Below the pieces are notes generated by a model. The model saw only the letters and a program-made list of their open reading frames with translations. It did no database searches and was not told the origin of the DNA. 64,000 bases of DNA, taken from contig NZ_FNRL01000030.1 of assembly GCF_900107795.1 (NCBI RefSeq), positions 1-64,000 of the forward strand, read 5' to 3'. This stretch comes from Chitinophaga terrae (ex Kim and Jung 2007) (GTDB lineage: Bacteria; Bacteroidota; Bacteroidia; Chitinophagales; Chitinophagaceae). Position numbers and translations under genes: made by a program. Below, one piece after another: positions 35,401 to 42,569 of this stretch (its first letter is position 1; the number at the start of each line of letters is the position of its first letter).

Positions 35401-35906
35401 AACTTTCTTATAAACGGCTAAGATTTTCTTTCCTGGTAGATATACGCCAGGGAGGTAAGATGATGTCTTATTCTCATGCTATTATGGCGGCCAATGGGAA
35501 ATTAAGAGAAACATTGCCGGGGAGAGAAACAGGAATTGTAGGGCCAGGCGTTGTACAAAAAGCGGACGGTACTTATGTGCCTAATACAACTAACGTTTCT
35601 GCAGCTACTTATTACTCCCGCTACTTCAATTACACTAATATGGAAGCAAATGTCTTTTCCACAAGTTTTGTGAAACTGCGGGAAGTAACACTGAATTATG
35701 ATCTTCCCAAAAAATGGTTGAAAGGCACATTTATCAAGCAATTGGCTGTCGGGGTATATGGCAGGGACCTGTTCAACTGGACAAAATTCCCGATGTACGA
35801 CCCCGAAACGGCTACAATGAACGGGTCGCAGATCATGGCAGGAATTGAGATAGGCCAATTTCCTTCTACCAGGGCAATAGGCGCAAATTTAAAACTGGAT
35901 TTTTAA
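32442..35906 (+). CDS. SusC/RagA family TonB-dependent transducer with STN domain
   Basis: This 1154-residue outer-membrane transporter also signals. It has an N-terminal signal peptide (about 1-35), an STN domain (about 45-112; ILLTTVLQQLQQQTHYIFSYD, then TPLGTVLEQLKAQTGVDYTVLG) that talks to FecR, a carboxypeptidase-regulatory-like domain (about 127-205), a plug (EVVVTALGIKKDEKSLGYAIQ, LKGPGATALYGSRASNGAIVI) and a C-terminal barrel. It forms the import pair with the SusD 11 bp downstream. A hairpin between FecR and this gene (32376-32397) may adjust expression. Confidence 0.95.
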   Translation: MKKKVNRLRQQSGAWILIAFIGLLSAWPSAYSNAQTEKLSAPVTLKAEAILLTTVLQQLQQQTHYIFSYDQPQLSAIRLKQVNWRNTPLGTVLEQLKAQTGVDYTVLGKNIAVALVRASSSSGKEQPGKLTGKITDAANGEILIGSGIRVGSKGAASNEQGIYTLELPEGTYIAEASFIGYKNNRIAPVTIKAGTTTRLDIALQRQEGKLQEVVVTALGIKKDEKSLGYAIQKVDGDEVSSAPTNNWINALSGKVAGLTLNKVGGPLGSSDVVLRGDNVLALGGSTALIVVDGVPISTAQSGTGNGPLVDADSPVDFGSSLSDLNPEEIESITVLKGPGATALYGSRASNGAIVITTKSNNKTKGWGVYANTVQEISQVNRWPDYQYEYGAGGGGARYYSYGNTVDGNSLQTATAAWGARFAGQSYFQYNSPIDPVTGQRTERVPWVPYENAYKGIFRNGFTSTNTIGVAGPNMRAGITYLKNNWITPNSGFSRVSAWLSGNQKISNKVTISGKLNYNRKFSDNLPAQGYNNQTIMYYVNQTAPNNNVEWNKPMWLPNQEQVAQQSPFWPGMDNPYLISYEMLNGTDKHDVIGNINAVVQLTPRLSLSLRSGMDLNYEFRTQLRPMSTYKFKQGMYRQQSVFRIENNSDFLLKYDNKLPGGIKYTASFGGNQRFNDYKYTDNRADNLVIPGVYNLGNSRDPVVTIPDRASFLVNSLYGFLNLNFREKVFLELTGRNDWSSTLPKQNQSFFYPSINASVLLDKLVKLPQFVSQAKFRASYASTGVDARTAYTFLENYSSTSFPGSLTSPGTLPNKNLKPQLTNAIEAGGDFRFLNSRLGIDWSVYRNVTNNQILSLPIDGASGYSNAMVNIGKVQNKGVEIMLTGIPYYNRDFRWNVTLNWAANRSKALELTTSPGSEGMLILYNVSWASIQVVAQEGKSFPQLYGLGLKRTPDGQVIYDNSGLPLLTDTLQNRGSISPDWQGGIKNELSYKRLRFSFLVDIRQGGKMMSYSHAIMAANGKLRETLPGRETGIVGPGVVQKADGTYVPNTTNVSAATYYSRYFNYTNMEANVFSTSFVKLREVTLNYDLPKKWLKGTFIKQLAVGVYGRDLFNWTKFPMYDPETATMNGSQIMAGIEIGQFPSTRAIGANLKLDF

Positions 35907-35916
35907 GAAATTAGTT

Positions 35917-37350
35917 ATGAGAAGAATATACTTCATCCTGATATTAATAGTTGCTTGCACAACAGCTTGTCTTAAAAGCCTTGATGATTACAGGATTGAT
36001 CCGGAGGCTGTTAATGGCGCACAACCTTCATCCTTCCTGTCAAATACTTTATACACCCTAACAACAACGGTTATACGTGCAGGCCATACTACCAATAACC
36101 AACTGATGCAGGTAGCTGCAACGAAGAACAATGGCAACGGGCCAGACCGGTACCGTATACTGCCCTCTGTATTTACAGTATTCTGGAATCCTTTATACAA
36201 ACAGCTTCGCAACATTGAGACGATGCTGGACCTGGCGCAGAAAAGAAATGATGTAAATTATGAAGCGATTGCCTATACCCTTAAAGCATGGGCAGGATCA
36301 ATACTGACCGATACCCATGGTGATATTCCTTTCAGTAATGCATTGCTGGGCGCAGAACAGAACACCACGCCGGTATTTGATACCCAGCAGCAGGTTTATG
36401 ATTCATTGCTTGTATATCTTGAAAGGGCCAACACATTATATAATGTCAATAAAGTATTGAGTGGGGAAGACCTGTTATTCAATGCCAACCAGAATGTAGC
36501 AAATGTGCTGAAGTGGAAGAAGTTCACCAATGCTTTGCATCTTCGTTTGCTGATGCGTATCGCGCATAAATCGACCGTGTATGCCGATCAGCTGAAAGCC
36601 ATGCTGGCAGATCCGGGAAAGTACCCGCTCATGAACAGCGTATCTGACGGCGCTTCCCTGTACTATACCAACATAATTCCTTTCCAGAATCCATATTACA
36701 GCACCAGGGATTTCGATTTCAACGGAAGCGACAACTATGCCAAGTTCTTTATAGACTACCTCAAAGAAGTGCAGGACCCGAGGTTGCCGGTTTGGGCAAC
36801 AAAAACCGGCAGTACTTACAGCGGTATACCAACAGGATTTCCATTATCGCAGCAAGACGCCATATCGGGTACCGTATTCTCAACTTACCAGTTGGGGCTT
36901 AAAACATCGAGCTACCTCGGCAGCATCCTGCAATATGCCGAGCAGGAATTCCTCCTGGCCGAAGCTTGTCTGAATGGCTATATGGCCGATGATGCGAAGA
37001 AGCATTACAACAATGGCATTGCCGCTTCCTGCAGCTACTGGGGAGTTACAAGCATTCCTGACGCTTTCCTGTCGCATCCGAAAGTTGCTTATAACGGGAC
37101 AATGGAACAGATTATTACGCAGAAGTATTTTGCGCTGTTCGAGAATGGCTTCGAGCAGTGGTTTGAATACCGCCGCACAGGCTTCCCGGTACTCAATAAA
37201 GGCGAGGAAATGTATAACGATGGGGTGATGCCTTCGAGGTTGTGTTACCCTAATACGGAACTTACTTTTAACAGGGCCAATTACCTGGATGTGGTAAAAC
37301 GGATAGGAAAAGACGATATCAATACAAAAGTCTGGTGGCAACAACGATAA
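35917..37350 (+). CDS. SusD/RagB family outer-membrane lipoprotein
   Basis: This 477-residue lipoprotein has a lipobox ending VACTTAC (Cys at residue 18) and then KSLDDYRIDPEAV, typical of the SusD-like_2 subgroup. The helical body contains KRNDVNYEAIAYTLKAWAGSILTDTHGDIPF and LRLLMRIAH. The C-terminal part has EQEFLLAEACLNGY and the closing signature IITQKYFALFENGFEQWFEYRRTGFPVL. It pairs with the SusC 11 bp upstream. Confidence 0.94.
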   Translation: MRRIYFILILIVACTTACLKSLDDYRIDPEAVNGAQPSSFLSNTLYTLTTTVIRAGHTTNNQLMQVAATKNNGNGPDRYRILPSVFTVFWNPLYKQLRNIETMLDLAQKRNDVNYEAIAYTLKAWAGSILTDTHGDIPFSNALLGAEQNTTPVFDTQQQVYDSLLVYLERANTLYNVNKVLSGEDLLFNANQNVANVLKWKKFTNALHLRLLMRIAHKSTVYADQLKAMLADPGKYPLMNSVSDGASLYYTNIIPFQNPYYSTRDFDFNGSDNYAKFFIDYLKEVQDPRLPVWATKTGSTYSGIPTGFPLSQQDAISGTVFSTYQLGLKTSSYLGSILQYAEQEFLLAEACLNGYMADDAKKHYNNGIAASCSYWGVTSIPDAFLSHPKVAYNGTMEQIITQKYFALFENGFEQWFEYRRTGFPVLNKGEEMYNDGVMPSRLCYPNTELTFNRANYLDVVKRIGKDDINTKVWWQQR

Positions 37351-37376
37351 TTCAGTATTCAATTAAACAGCAATTT

Positions 37377-38057
37377 ATGCTCCGCAATATTTATATACTT
37401 ATTTGCCTGTTCATATTAGTTGCATCCTGCAAAAAGGATACGTATACTGCTGATCCTTATTCTTTGTGGGAAGTACGATACCAATATAAAGGCGCTGATG
37501 CGCAGCTGCCTCCCAGCCTCATCTGGGGAGTGGTAACAAATGATCACAGCAACGGCAATACGCCGTCGAATTACGTAACTGTACAATTTGCCGACAGGGC
37601 CATTGTATTATTGGTTGATGATGCGAAATCTTTCCAGCTGGGAGATTCTATTAAAGTAAATGTAACGGGGCATACCATAACAAGAGACAATGGCACATTA
37701 GCTATAAAGGATGTGAAAGCCGATTCAATACAGGTACTGGCGAAGAATAAAGGCGCCAAAGCAAATACGAATGCCCTGCCTGTACTGAAAAACAACGGAA
37801 CCGACTTCGATTGCTCGCTTGTAACCATTAAAGGAAATGTAAAAGTGAAACCTGGCGATAATGCTGCATATAGGGGCGATCATTACCTGGTAAGCGGTTC
37901 TGATACTATTATATTGCATACAGAGCCAAATGCCAGCTTTGCAAATAATTTGCTGCCTGCAAGCGGAACATTCACCGGCAACTTTTATTTGCGTACCAAT
38001 GGAGCGGGCCAGCTGGCGCCCCAGTTATGGATCAGAAAGTTAAACGATGTAAAATAA
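37377..38057 (+). CDS. DUF5689-like lipoprotein
   Basis: The start chosen is the ATG at 37377, which gives a clean lipoprotein signal (MLRNIYILICLFILVASCKKD); the frame is also open upstream from a GTG overlapping SusD. The mature roughly 208 residues form an OB-like beta fold typical of DUF5689 (GVVTNDHSNGNTPSNYVTVQFADRAIVLLVDDAKSFQLGDSIKVNVTG). This family often follows SusC/SusD pairs that travel with phosphoesterases or nucleases. Its surface role is unknown; binding is likely. Confidence 0.8.
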   Translation: MLRNIYILICLFILVASCKKDTYTADPYSLWEVRYQYKGADAQLPPSLIWGVVTNDHSNGNTPSNYVTVQFADRAIVLLVDDAKSFQLGDSIKVNVTGHTITRDNGTLAIKDVKADSIQVLAKNKGAKANTNALPVLKNNGTDFDCSLVTIKGNVKVKPGDNAAYRGDHYLVSGSDTIILHTEPNASFANNLLPASGTFTGNFYLRTNGAGQLAPQLWIRKLNDVK

Positions 38058-38064
38058 ATAAACC

Positions 38065-39069
38065 ATGAAAAGAAGGAATTTTATCAGGAACACTTCCGTG
38101 TCGTTATTGGCAGCGCTTAATGCGCCACAGCTTTCAAGCGCTGTTGGCCATGCAAGCAACAGGAAAAGTACCTTTACGCCTATACGATTCGGCATTATCA
38201 GCGACCTGCATCAGGATTTTAGCTTTGATGCACCGGCCAGGCTGGAGGCTTTTATCAGCGATATGCAGAAATGGAAGCCTGATATGATCATTCAACTGGG
38301 AGATTTTTGTCAACCTAAAAAGGAGAATGATGTAATCATGGATATCTGGAACCGGTTTGCCGGCCCTGCTTATCATGTAGTTGGCAACCATGAAACCGAT
38401 GCAGGTTTTACGCCTGCAGATGCGGCCAGGTACTGGAAAATGCCTAACAGCTATTACTCCTTCGATTTGAAAGGATATCATTTTGTTGTGTTGGATGGGA
38501 ATGATCATAACCCGGCTCATCAGCCTAAACTAAAGTATGAGCATTATATCGGGGAGGAACAAATGCAATGGCTGGCGGCGGATCTTGATAAAACCGGGTT
38601 GCCTGTTATTATATTTTGTCACCAGGGATTTGATAATGACGGAGGCGTAGATAATGCTGCACAAGTGAGGTTATTGATAGAACATGCCAACAGGAAGAGC
38701 GGCTTCCGCAAAGTACAGATGGCATTTTCGGGTCATTTTCACCAGGATTACTACAATGTTATAAACGGGGTGCATCATGTTCAGATCAACAGCGCTACCT
38801 ATTATTGGAGAGGAACTAAGTATGTTGATGAACCATTTGGACCAGCCCTGCACAAACAATATCCTTTACTGAAGTATATGTCTTATTACCGTGATCCGTT
38901 ATGGGCAAGGGTTGAAATAGGCGGCGACGGCACTGTCAGGATAATGGGAAGAAGCAGCAGCTTCATGTATAAGACGCCGCAGCAATTGGGGATACCGGTG
39001 AATGACTGGACTTATCCGGCGGTTTCTCAGATATCAGATAGAACATTTAAGCTGAACAAGCAGCTGTAA
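38065..39069 (+). CDS. Tat-exported calcineurin-like metallophosphoesterase
   Basis: This 334-residue enzyme hydrolyses phosphoester bonds with a two-metal centre. The twin-arginine signal is at the N-terminus (KRRNFIRNTSVSLLAAL). The metal ligands are in order: IISDLH (D47, H49), QLGDF (D80), VVGNHE (N108, H109), FCHQGF (H186) and SGHFH (H224, H226). It lies 7 bp after the DUF5689 lipoprotein and ends the SusC-SusD transcript, so the imported substrate probably contains phosphate (a phosphodiester, sugar phosphate or teichoic-like polymer). Substrate identity cannot be read from motifs. Confidence 0.9.
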   Translation: MKRRNFIRNTSVSLLAALNAPQLSSAVGHASNRKSTFTPIRFGIISDLHQDFSFDAPARLEAFISDMQKWKPDMIIQLGDFCQPKKENDVIMDIWNRFAGPAYHVVGNHETDAGFTPADAARYWKMPNSYYSFDLKGYHFVVLDGNDHNPAHQPKLKYEHYIGEEQMQWLAADLDKTGLPVIIFCHQGFDNDGGVDNAAQVRLLIEHANRKSGFRKVQMAFSGHFHQDYYNVINGVHHVQINSATYYWRGTKYVDEPFGPALHKQYPLLKYMSYYRDPLWARVEIGGDGTVRIMGRSSSFMYKTPQQLGIPVNDWTYPAVSQISDRTFKLNKQL

Positions 39070-39108
39070 ATAAATGGGGTGTTCAAGGAACACCCTATTT
39101 ATTTTTAA
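39069..39108 (+). terminator. Rho-independent terminator after the phosphoesterase gene
   Basis: AAATGGGGTGTTC and GAACACCCTATTT pair with a 3-nt AAG loop and are followed by ATTTTT. It closes the SusC-SusD-phosphoesterase operon. Confidence 0.8.
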
Positions 39109-39347
39109 ATATTTGTGCCTTCATTTTCGCATAGTCAGTTAGTCAACATTTTTTTACACACCCTGGCTAGCCGACCGCCTGAAAATCAATAACCTACCTG
39201 TCTTGCCATTAAAATTCGAATTTCCCTATTCCAAAACTGGCATTTTTTGATTAACTTGTTAACAGGGAAAAAGCATAGTAAAAAATGATTGGATAAGCAG
39301 ACTGGCAGCGAGTTTACTATATAGTTAACCTACAAAATATTTCAGTT

Positions 39348-39557
39348 ATGCAGGAAATCATCGTAACAGTAGAAGGTAAGGATTATACCATTCAAACACA
39401 GCAGTCCAATCTCCAACAGCTTTACATAGTAAAAGCCTGCGATGCCGATACAGTATATTGTGTATCTGACGATGGGGAAATAAAACCCAGGGATATTTCA
39501 AATCCTCCTGAGAAATTGCTGAAGATTGGAAGTGCGATCAAAAGTTATTTTGCCTAA
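39348..39557 (+). CDS. small acidic protein, unknown function
   Basis: This 69-residue protein is predicted soluble. It opens with beta strands (EIIVTVEGKDYTIQTQQ), then YIVKACDADTVYCVSDDGEIKP, suggesting a small all-beta fold with a C-terminal helix. It is not recognised. A perfect 10-bp palindrome ACTATATAGT (39316-39325) sits 22 bp before the start. Codon pattern and clear boundaries support a real gene. Confidence 0.6.
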   Translation: MQEIIVTVEGKDYTIQTQQSNLQQLYIVKACDADTVYCVSDDGEIKPRDISNPPEKLLKIGSAIKSYFA

Positions 39558-39565
39558 AATTTTTT

Positions 39566-39590
39566 AATACTAAAATAATTAGTATTTTTG
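39566..39590 (+). promoter_or_regulatory. candidate promoter with overlapping dyad operator
   Basis: AATACTAA (39566-39573) and TTAGTATT (39579-39586) form a perfect 8-bp inverted repeat. The right arm overlaps TATTTTTG (39583-39590), a full match to the Bacteroidota -7 box TAnnTTTG. A repressor bound to the dyad would cover the promoter. It lies about 100 bp upstream of the gene at 39693. Confidence 0.5.
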
Positions 39591-39605
39591 TCGCAGACAT
39601 ATTAT

Positions 39606-39660
39606 AAAAGCCTCTGAGGCTCGCTATTTCTGCATTTGGCGTTTCTTGGGGGCTTTTTAA
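39606..39660 (+). terminator. terminator-like or leader hairpin
   Basis: AAAAGCC near 39606 can pair with GGCTTTTT near 39652-39659, around a nested GCCTC/GAGGC hairpin. A T-run follows. It lies after the candidate promoter and before the next start, so it may act as an attenuator-like leader. Confidence 0.35.
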
Positions 39661-39692
39661 TAAATTGTTTTGCTAATTAATTTAGTATTGTT

Positions 39693-40175
39693 ATGCATAA
39701 CCCCCTCGCTATTTTATCCGAAGACTTGTTGGATGCATTGCTGCTGCATGGGCATAAATATTTTGTGCGACAAAGTTATCCCAGGGGTCTCGATCATTTT
39801 GACGGGACATTAAAAGAAGCCTTTTTATTTAGCGCCTACAAGGAGCTGCAGCCTGCCGAAAAACATTACCTGCACCTCGCGTCCGATCCACGCCGGCATA
39901 TTTACTACATAGGGCAGGAAGGAGATATCAAGAGAATGAGGATCGCTGCCAGCCAACCGGCCGGTTACAGGGCATATAGCGATAAACTGGCTACCCGTGA
40001 ATGGGAACCCGCTAATATCCTTAAGAGTAAGGTCAAGAATAGCAATATTAAATGGAGGTCGAAAGACGCCCCGGTGGATGCGCAGCTTTTCTTAGAATAT
40101 GGTGAACTCATGCTGAGCCTTTCCAACGGCAAACAGGTACTCAAGATCAAGTTGAGTGAAGTGGAAAGATTGTAA
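39693..40175 (+). CDS. uncharacterised protein
   Basis: This 160-residue protein is not recognised. It is predicted soluble and basic, with an N-terminal helical part (LAILSEDLLDALLLHGHKYF), a central basic segment (SDPRRHIYYIGQEGDIKRMR) and a C-terminal beta part (AQLFLEYGELMLSLSNGKQVLKIKLSEVERL). It has its own candidate promoter and leader hairpin upstream and a degenerate tandem repeat downstream. Confidence 0.65.
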   Translation: MHNPLAILSEDLLDALLLHGHKYFVRQSYPRGLDHFDGTLKEAFLFSAYKELQPAEKHYLHLASDPRRHIYYIGQEGDIKRMRIAASQPAGYRAYSDKLATREWEPANILKSKVKNSNIKWRSKDAPVDAQLFLEYGELMLSLSNGKQVLKIKLSEVERL

Positions 40176-40184
40176 AGCGTAATC

Positions 40185-40455
40185 GCCAAACAGGTGTTCC
40201 TGTTTCGTTAAAGCTTTGCGGTGTTATTGCCCTGGCGTGAATAGGTTGGTCCGCCAGGCTTCTCATGCAAACATGCGGGCAGTTTCGTCAAAGCGATTGT
40301 GTTTGCTATGTGTTGATGAATTGTCTACCAGCTTCTCATGTCAACATGCGTGTAGTTTTCATTGAAACAACTGTGTTTACTGCGGCATTGATGATTAACT
40401 TGCCGGGTTTAGTATACAAACATGCCTGTAGTTTCATTGAAGCATTACATCGTTA
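40185..40455. repeat. degenerate tandem repeat, four units of about 73-81 bp
   Basis: Four related cores lie at 40188-40205, 40269-40285, 40342-40358 and 40418-40434. Each reads roughly AAACATGCNNGTAGTTT and is followed by a CATTGAARC/CGTCAAAGC-like tail. The first is a perfect palindrome AAACAGG-tgtt-CCTGTTT. Linkers share CTTCTCATG and TGTGTTT words. The array fills the gap between convergent genes and contains no convincing gene. Confidence 0.6.
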
Positions 40456-40471
40456 GCGCCACACCAACCCA

Positions 40472-41848
40472 TTACGCCTCCGGCGACTTCATCTGCCACG
40501 CCCTGGGCCGCGTAAAAGTCCGGAATCCCAGGTGCGAAAGCGTTGCACCGCCATAACCTGAATGTTTCCTGCCACTCCACGGAAGCCCCGGCGTTAGCCG
40601 GTCGCAGCAGTTCCAGTAACTGGTGCCGCTGTTAATACGCGACAGAACCTTTTCTGCACGTTCCTTTGATTTGCTGTATACGCCCGCCGTCAGACCATAT
40701 TCGGTATCCGCCATTAACTGGGAGGCTTCATTGTCGTCTTTCACTTTCATAATGCCAATGACAGGACCGAAGCTCTCTTCCGTCATTACCGCCATTCGGT
40801 GATTCACCTCTGTAAGCACTGTAGGTTCAAAATAATTACCGGTATGCGAAATGATCTTGCCTCCCAGGCGCAGCGTAGCGCCTTTGCTGAGCGCATCCTC
40901 GACCTGCGATTGCAGTACCTGCAATTGGCTTCGCCGCGTGATAGCGCCAAAATAAACGCCTTCCTCCGTCGGGTAACCCAGCTTCCATGATTTCACAGTA
41001 GCCAGGAACGATTCCAGGAACGCATCATAGATATTTTCATGCACATACACCCTCTCTACAGCGCAGCAACTCTGCCCATTATTATAAAACGCGCCATCCG
41101 CCACAGCCGCCGCCACTTTCGGGATATCGTCTATATCATCCATCACATATACCGGGTCTTTGCCGCCAAGTTCCAGTTGGCAAGGCGCCATTCTCTCCGT
41201 CACTTTTTTCAATACCGCTTTACCCGTTTTATAAGAGCCGGTGAAACAGTAACCGTCAAATGGCAACTCCGTCATTTTCTCGCCGGTTGCCCTGCCTCCC
41301 AATATTAACCTGAACCCATGATTGCCCACACCCGCATAATACATTAACCTGTCAATCTCCATACCCGTTAACAAGGCGTATTCCGACGGCTTGTAAAGCA
41401 CGGAGTTGCCTGCCAGCAACGCAGTGACAAACGCATTCACCCCAACAAGATAAGGGTAGTTCCAGGCCGAGATCACGCATACTACGCCTATAGGCTCATA
41501 CGTGATCTTTTCATAAAGGGTATCGGAATGTGTGATAAGCTCGTCTGACAGGTATTTCTCTGCATTATCGGTCAGCCATTTAACGCGACCGATAGCGCCG
41601 TTGATCTCGTTGTACGATTGCCAGGTTGGCTTGCCTATTTCTTCTGTAAGCACGGCGGCGATCTTGTCTTTCCGTTTTTCCATCTGCTCTCCGAACTTCT
41701 GCATCAATGCAATACGTTCAGAAAGCGGGGTGGCCTTCCATTGCTGGTGTTGCGCCACGATCACGTCATACTCTGCCTGCAGGTCAATGAACCTGTCTTC
41801 GCCTATTGTTTTAATATATCCTCCGGTAGCTGGGTTAAAGATCTGCAT
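40472..41848 (-). CDS. NAD(P)-dependent aldehyde dehydrogenase (amine catabolic operon)
   Basis: This 458-residue enzyme oxidises an aldehyde to the acid. Family residues are present: the Asn of ISAWNYPY (N130), LYKPSEYA in the cofactor fold, the general base Glu in QLELGGKDP (E226) and the catalytic Cys in NNGQSCC (C261). The C-terminal signature FGPVIGIMKV is also present. As the last gene of a five-gene run it most likely oxidises a gamma-glutamyl aldehyde, for example gamma-glutamyl-aminoacetaldehyde to gamma-glutamylglycine. It overlaps the upstream hydrolase gene by 14 bp, implying co-translation. Confidence 0.92.
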   Translation of the reverse strand: MQIFNPATGGYIKTIGEDRFIDLQAEYDVIVAQHQQWKATPLSERIALMQKFGEQMEKRKDKIAAVLTEEIGKPTWQSYNEINGAIGRVKWLTDNAEKYLSDELITHSDTLYEKITYEPIGVVCVISAWNYPYLVGVNAFVTALLAGNSVLYKPSEYALLTGMEIDRLMYYAGVGNHGFRLILGGRATGEKMTELPFDGYCFTGSYKTGKAVLKKVTERMAPCQLELGGKDPVYVMDDIDDIPKVAAAVADGAFYNNGQSCCAVERVYVHENIYDAFLESFLATVKSWKLGYPTEEGVYFGAITRRSQLQVLQSQVEDALSKGATLRLGGKIISHTGNYFEPTVLTEVNHRMAVMTEESFGPVIGIMKVKDDNEASQLMADTEYGLTAGVYSKSKERAEKVLSRINSGTSYWNCCDRLTPGLPWSGRKHSGYGGATLSHLGFRTFTRPRAWQMKSPEA

Positions 41849-42557
41849 ACTTATGGGTTCTGACTGCGTTAATAAATGCTGATTTGATATTACGGGAGAA
41901 AGGACTTTCCTCTTTCCTTTTCATCCGCTCGGGGTGCCATTGTACGGCCAGCATAAAGGCTTTGTTGGTTTTATCCTTATACTCGATCCCTTCAATGATG
42001 CCATCGGTATCGGAATAGGCGCTGATCATGATATTGTCTCCCAGCATGTCGGGCCTGATAGCCTGGTGATGCGCGCTGTTCACGATTCCCCGATCCACTT
42101 CAGTAATACTATGTAAAAGCGTATCAGGTACTATAGTGATCCGGTGTTCTTTATCAACGGTGGCCCTTTTATGAATGCCGTTAGATAGTTCGCCTATATC
42201 TTCAAAGACTTTTCCTCCTTCCAGGATATTGATATATTGAAGTCCCCGGCAAATGCCCAGTACCGGCAGGCGATGTGATTTTGCATATTCATAGATGAGC
42301 TTTTCAAACTGGTCCCTCTCCGGTAGAAAAGCAGTAGGACGATATGCATACTCCATGTCGCCTCCATAAAGGGATGGCTGCACATCTATGCCGCCTGTTA
42401 GAACAAACCCTTCACATTTGCTGATATCTTCCGTATTATTCTTTATAAATGAAAGAATGATTATTTCCAGGTCATCTCCCAGGTCCTGGGCGGTGAACCA
42501 TTGTTCATAATTCTGGAAATTGGCTTCTGTATAACTGATGCCGATTTTCTTTTTCAT
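41835..42557 (-). CDS. PuuD-like gamma-glutamyl amide hydrolase (peptidase C26)
   Basis: This 240-residue class I glutamine-amidotransferase-fold hydrolase cleaves gamma-glutamyl amides to free glutamate. The catalytic triad is visible: nucleophile Cys in LGICRGLQ (C103), His and Glu in VQWHPE (H208, E210). The oxyanion-region motif VLTGGIDVQPSLYG (52-65) matches the PuuD group. It is placed between the aldehyde and alcohol dehydrogenase genes. In this operon it would hydrolyse the oxidised gamma-glutamyl intermediate, releasing glycine or an omega-amino acid. Confidence 0.9.
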   Translation of the reverse strand: MKKKIGISYTEANFQNYEQWFTAQDLGDDLEIIILSFIKNNTEDISKCEGFVLTGGIDVQPSLYGGDMEYAYRPTAFLPERDQFEKLIYEYAKSHRLPVLGICRGLQYINILEGGKVFEDIGELSNGIHKRATVDKEHRITIVPDTLLHSITEVDRGIVNSAHHQAIRPDMLGDNIMISAYSDTDGIIEGIEYKDKTNKAFMLAVQWHPERMKRKEESPFSRNIKSAFINAVRTHKYADL

Positions 42558-42569
42558 GGTCTTATACTG

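Noticed and set aside
40185..40455. Repeat array considered as a CRISPR array
   Set aside because: Units are long and diverged, spacers share sequence with each other, and no cas gene is nearby.
40265..40456. 63-codon plus-strand ORF in the gap after the 160-residue unknown gene
   Set aside because: It lies wholly inside the degenerate tandem repeat, its codons follow the repeat rather than a protein pattern, and its composition is unlike the neighbours.
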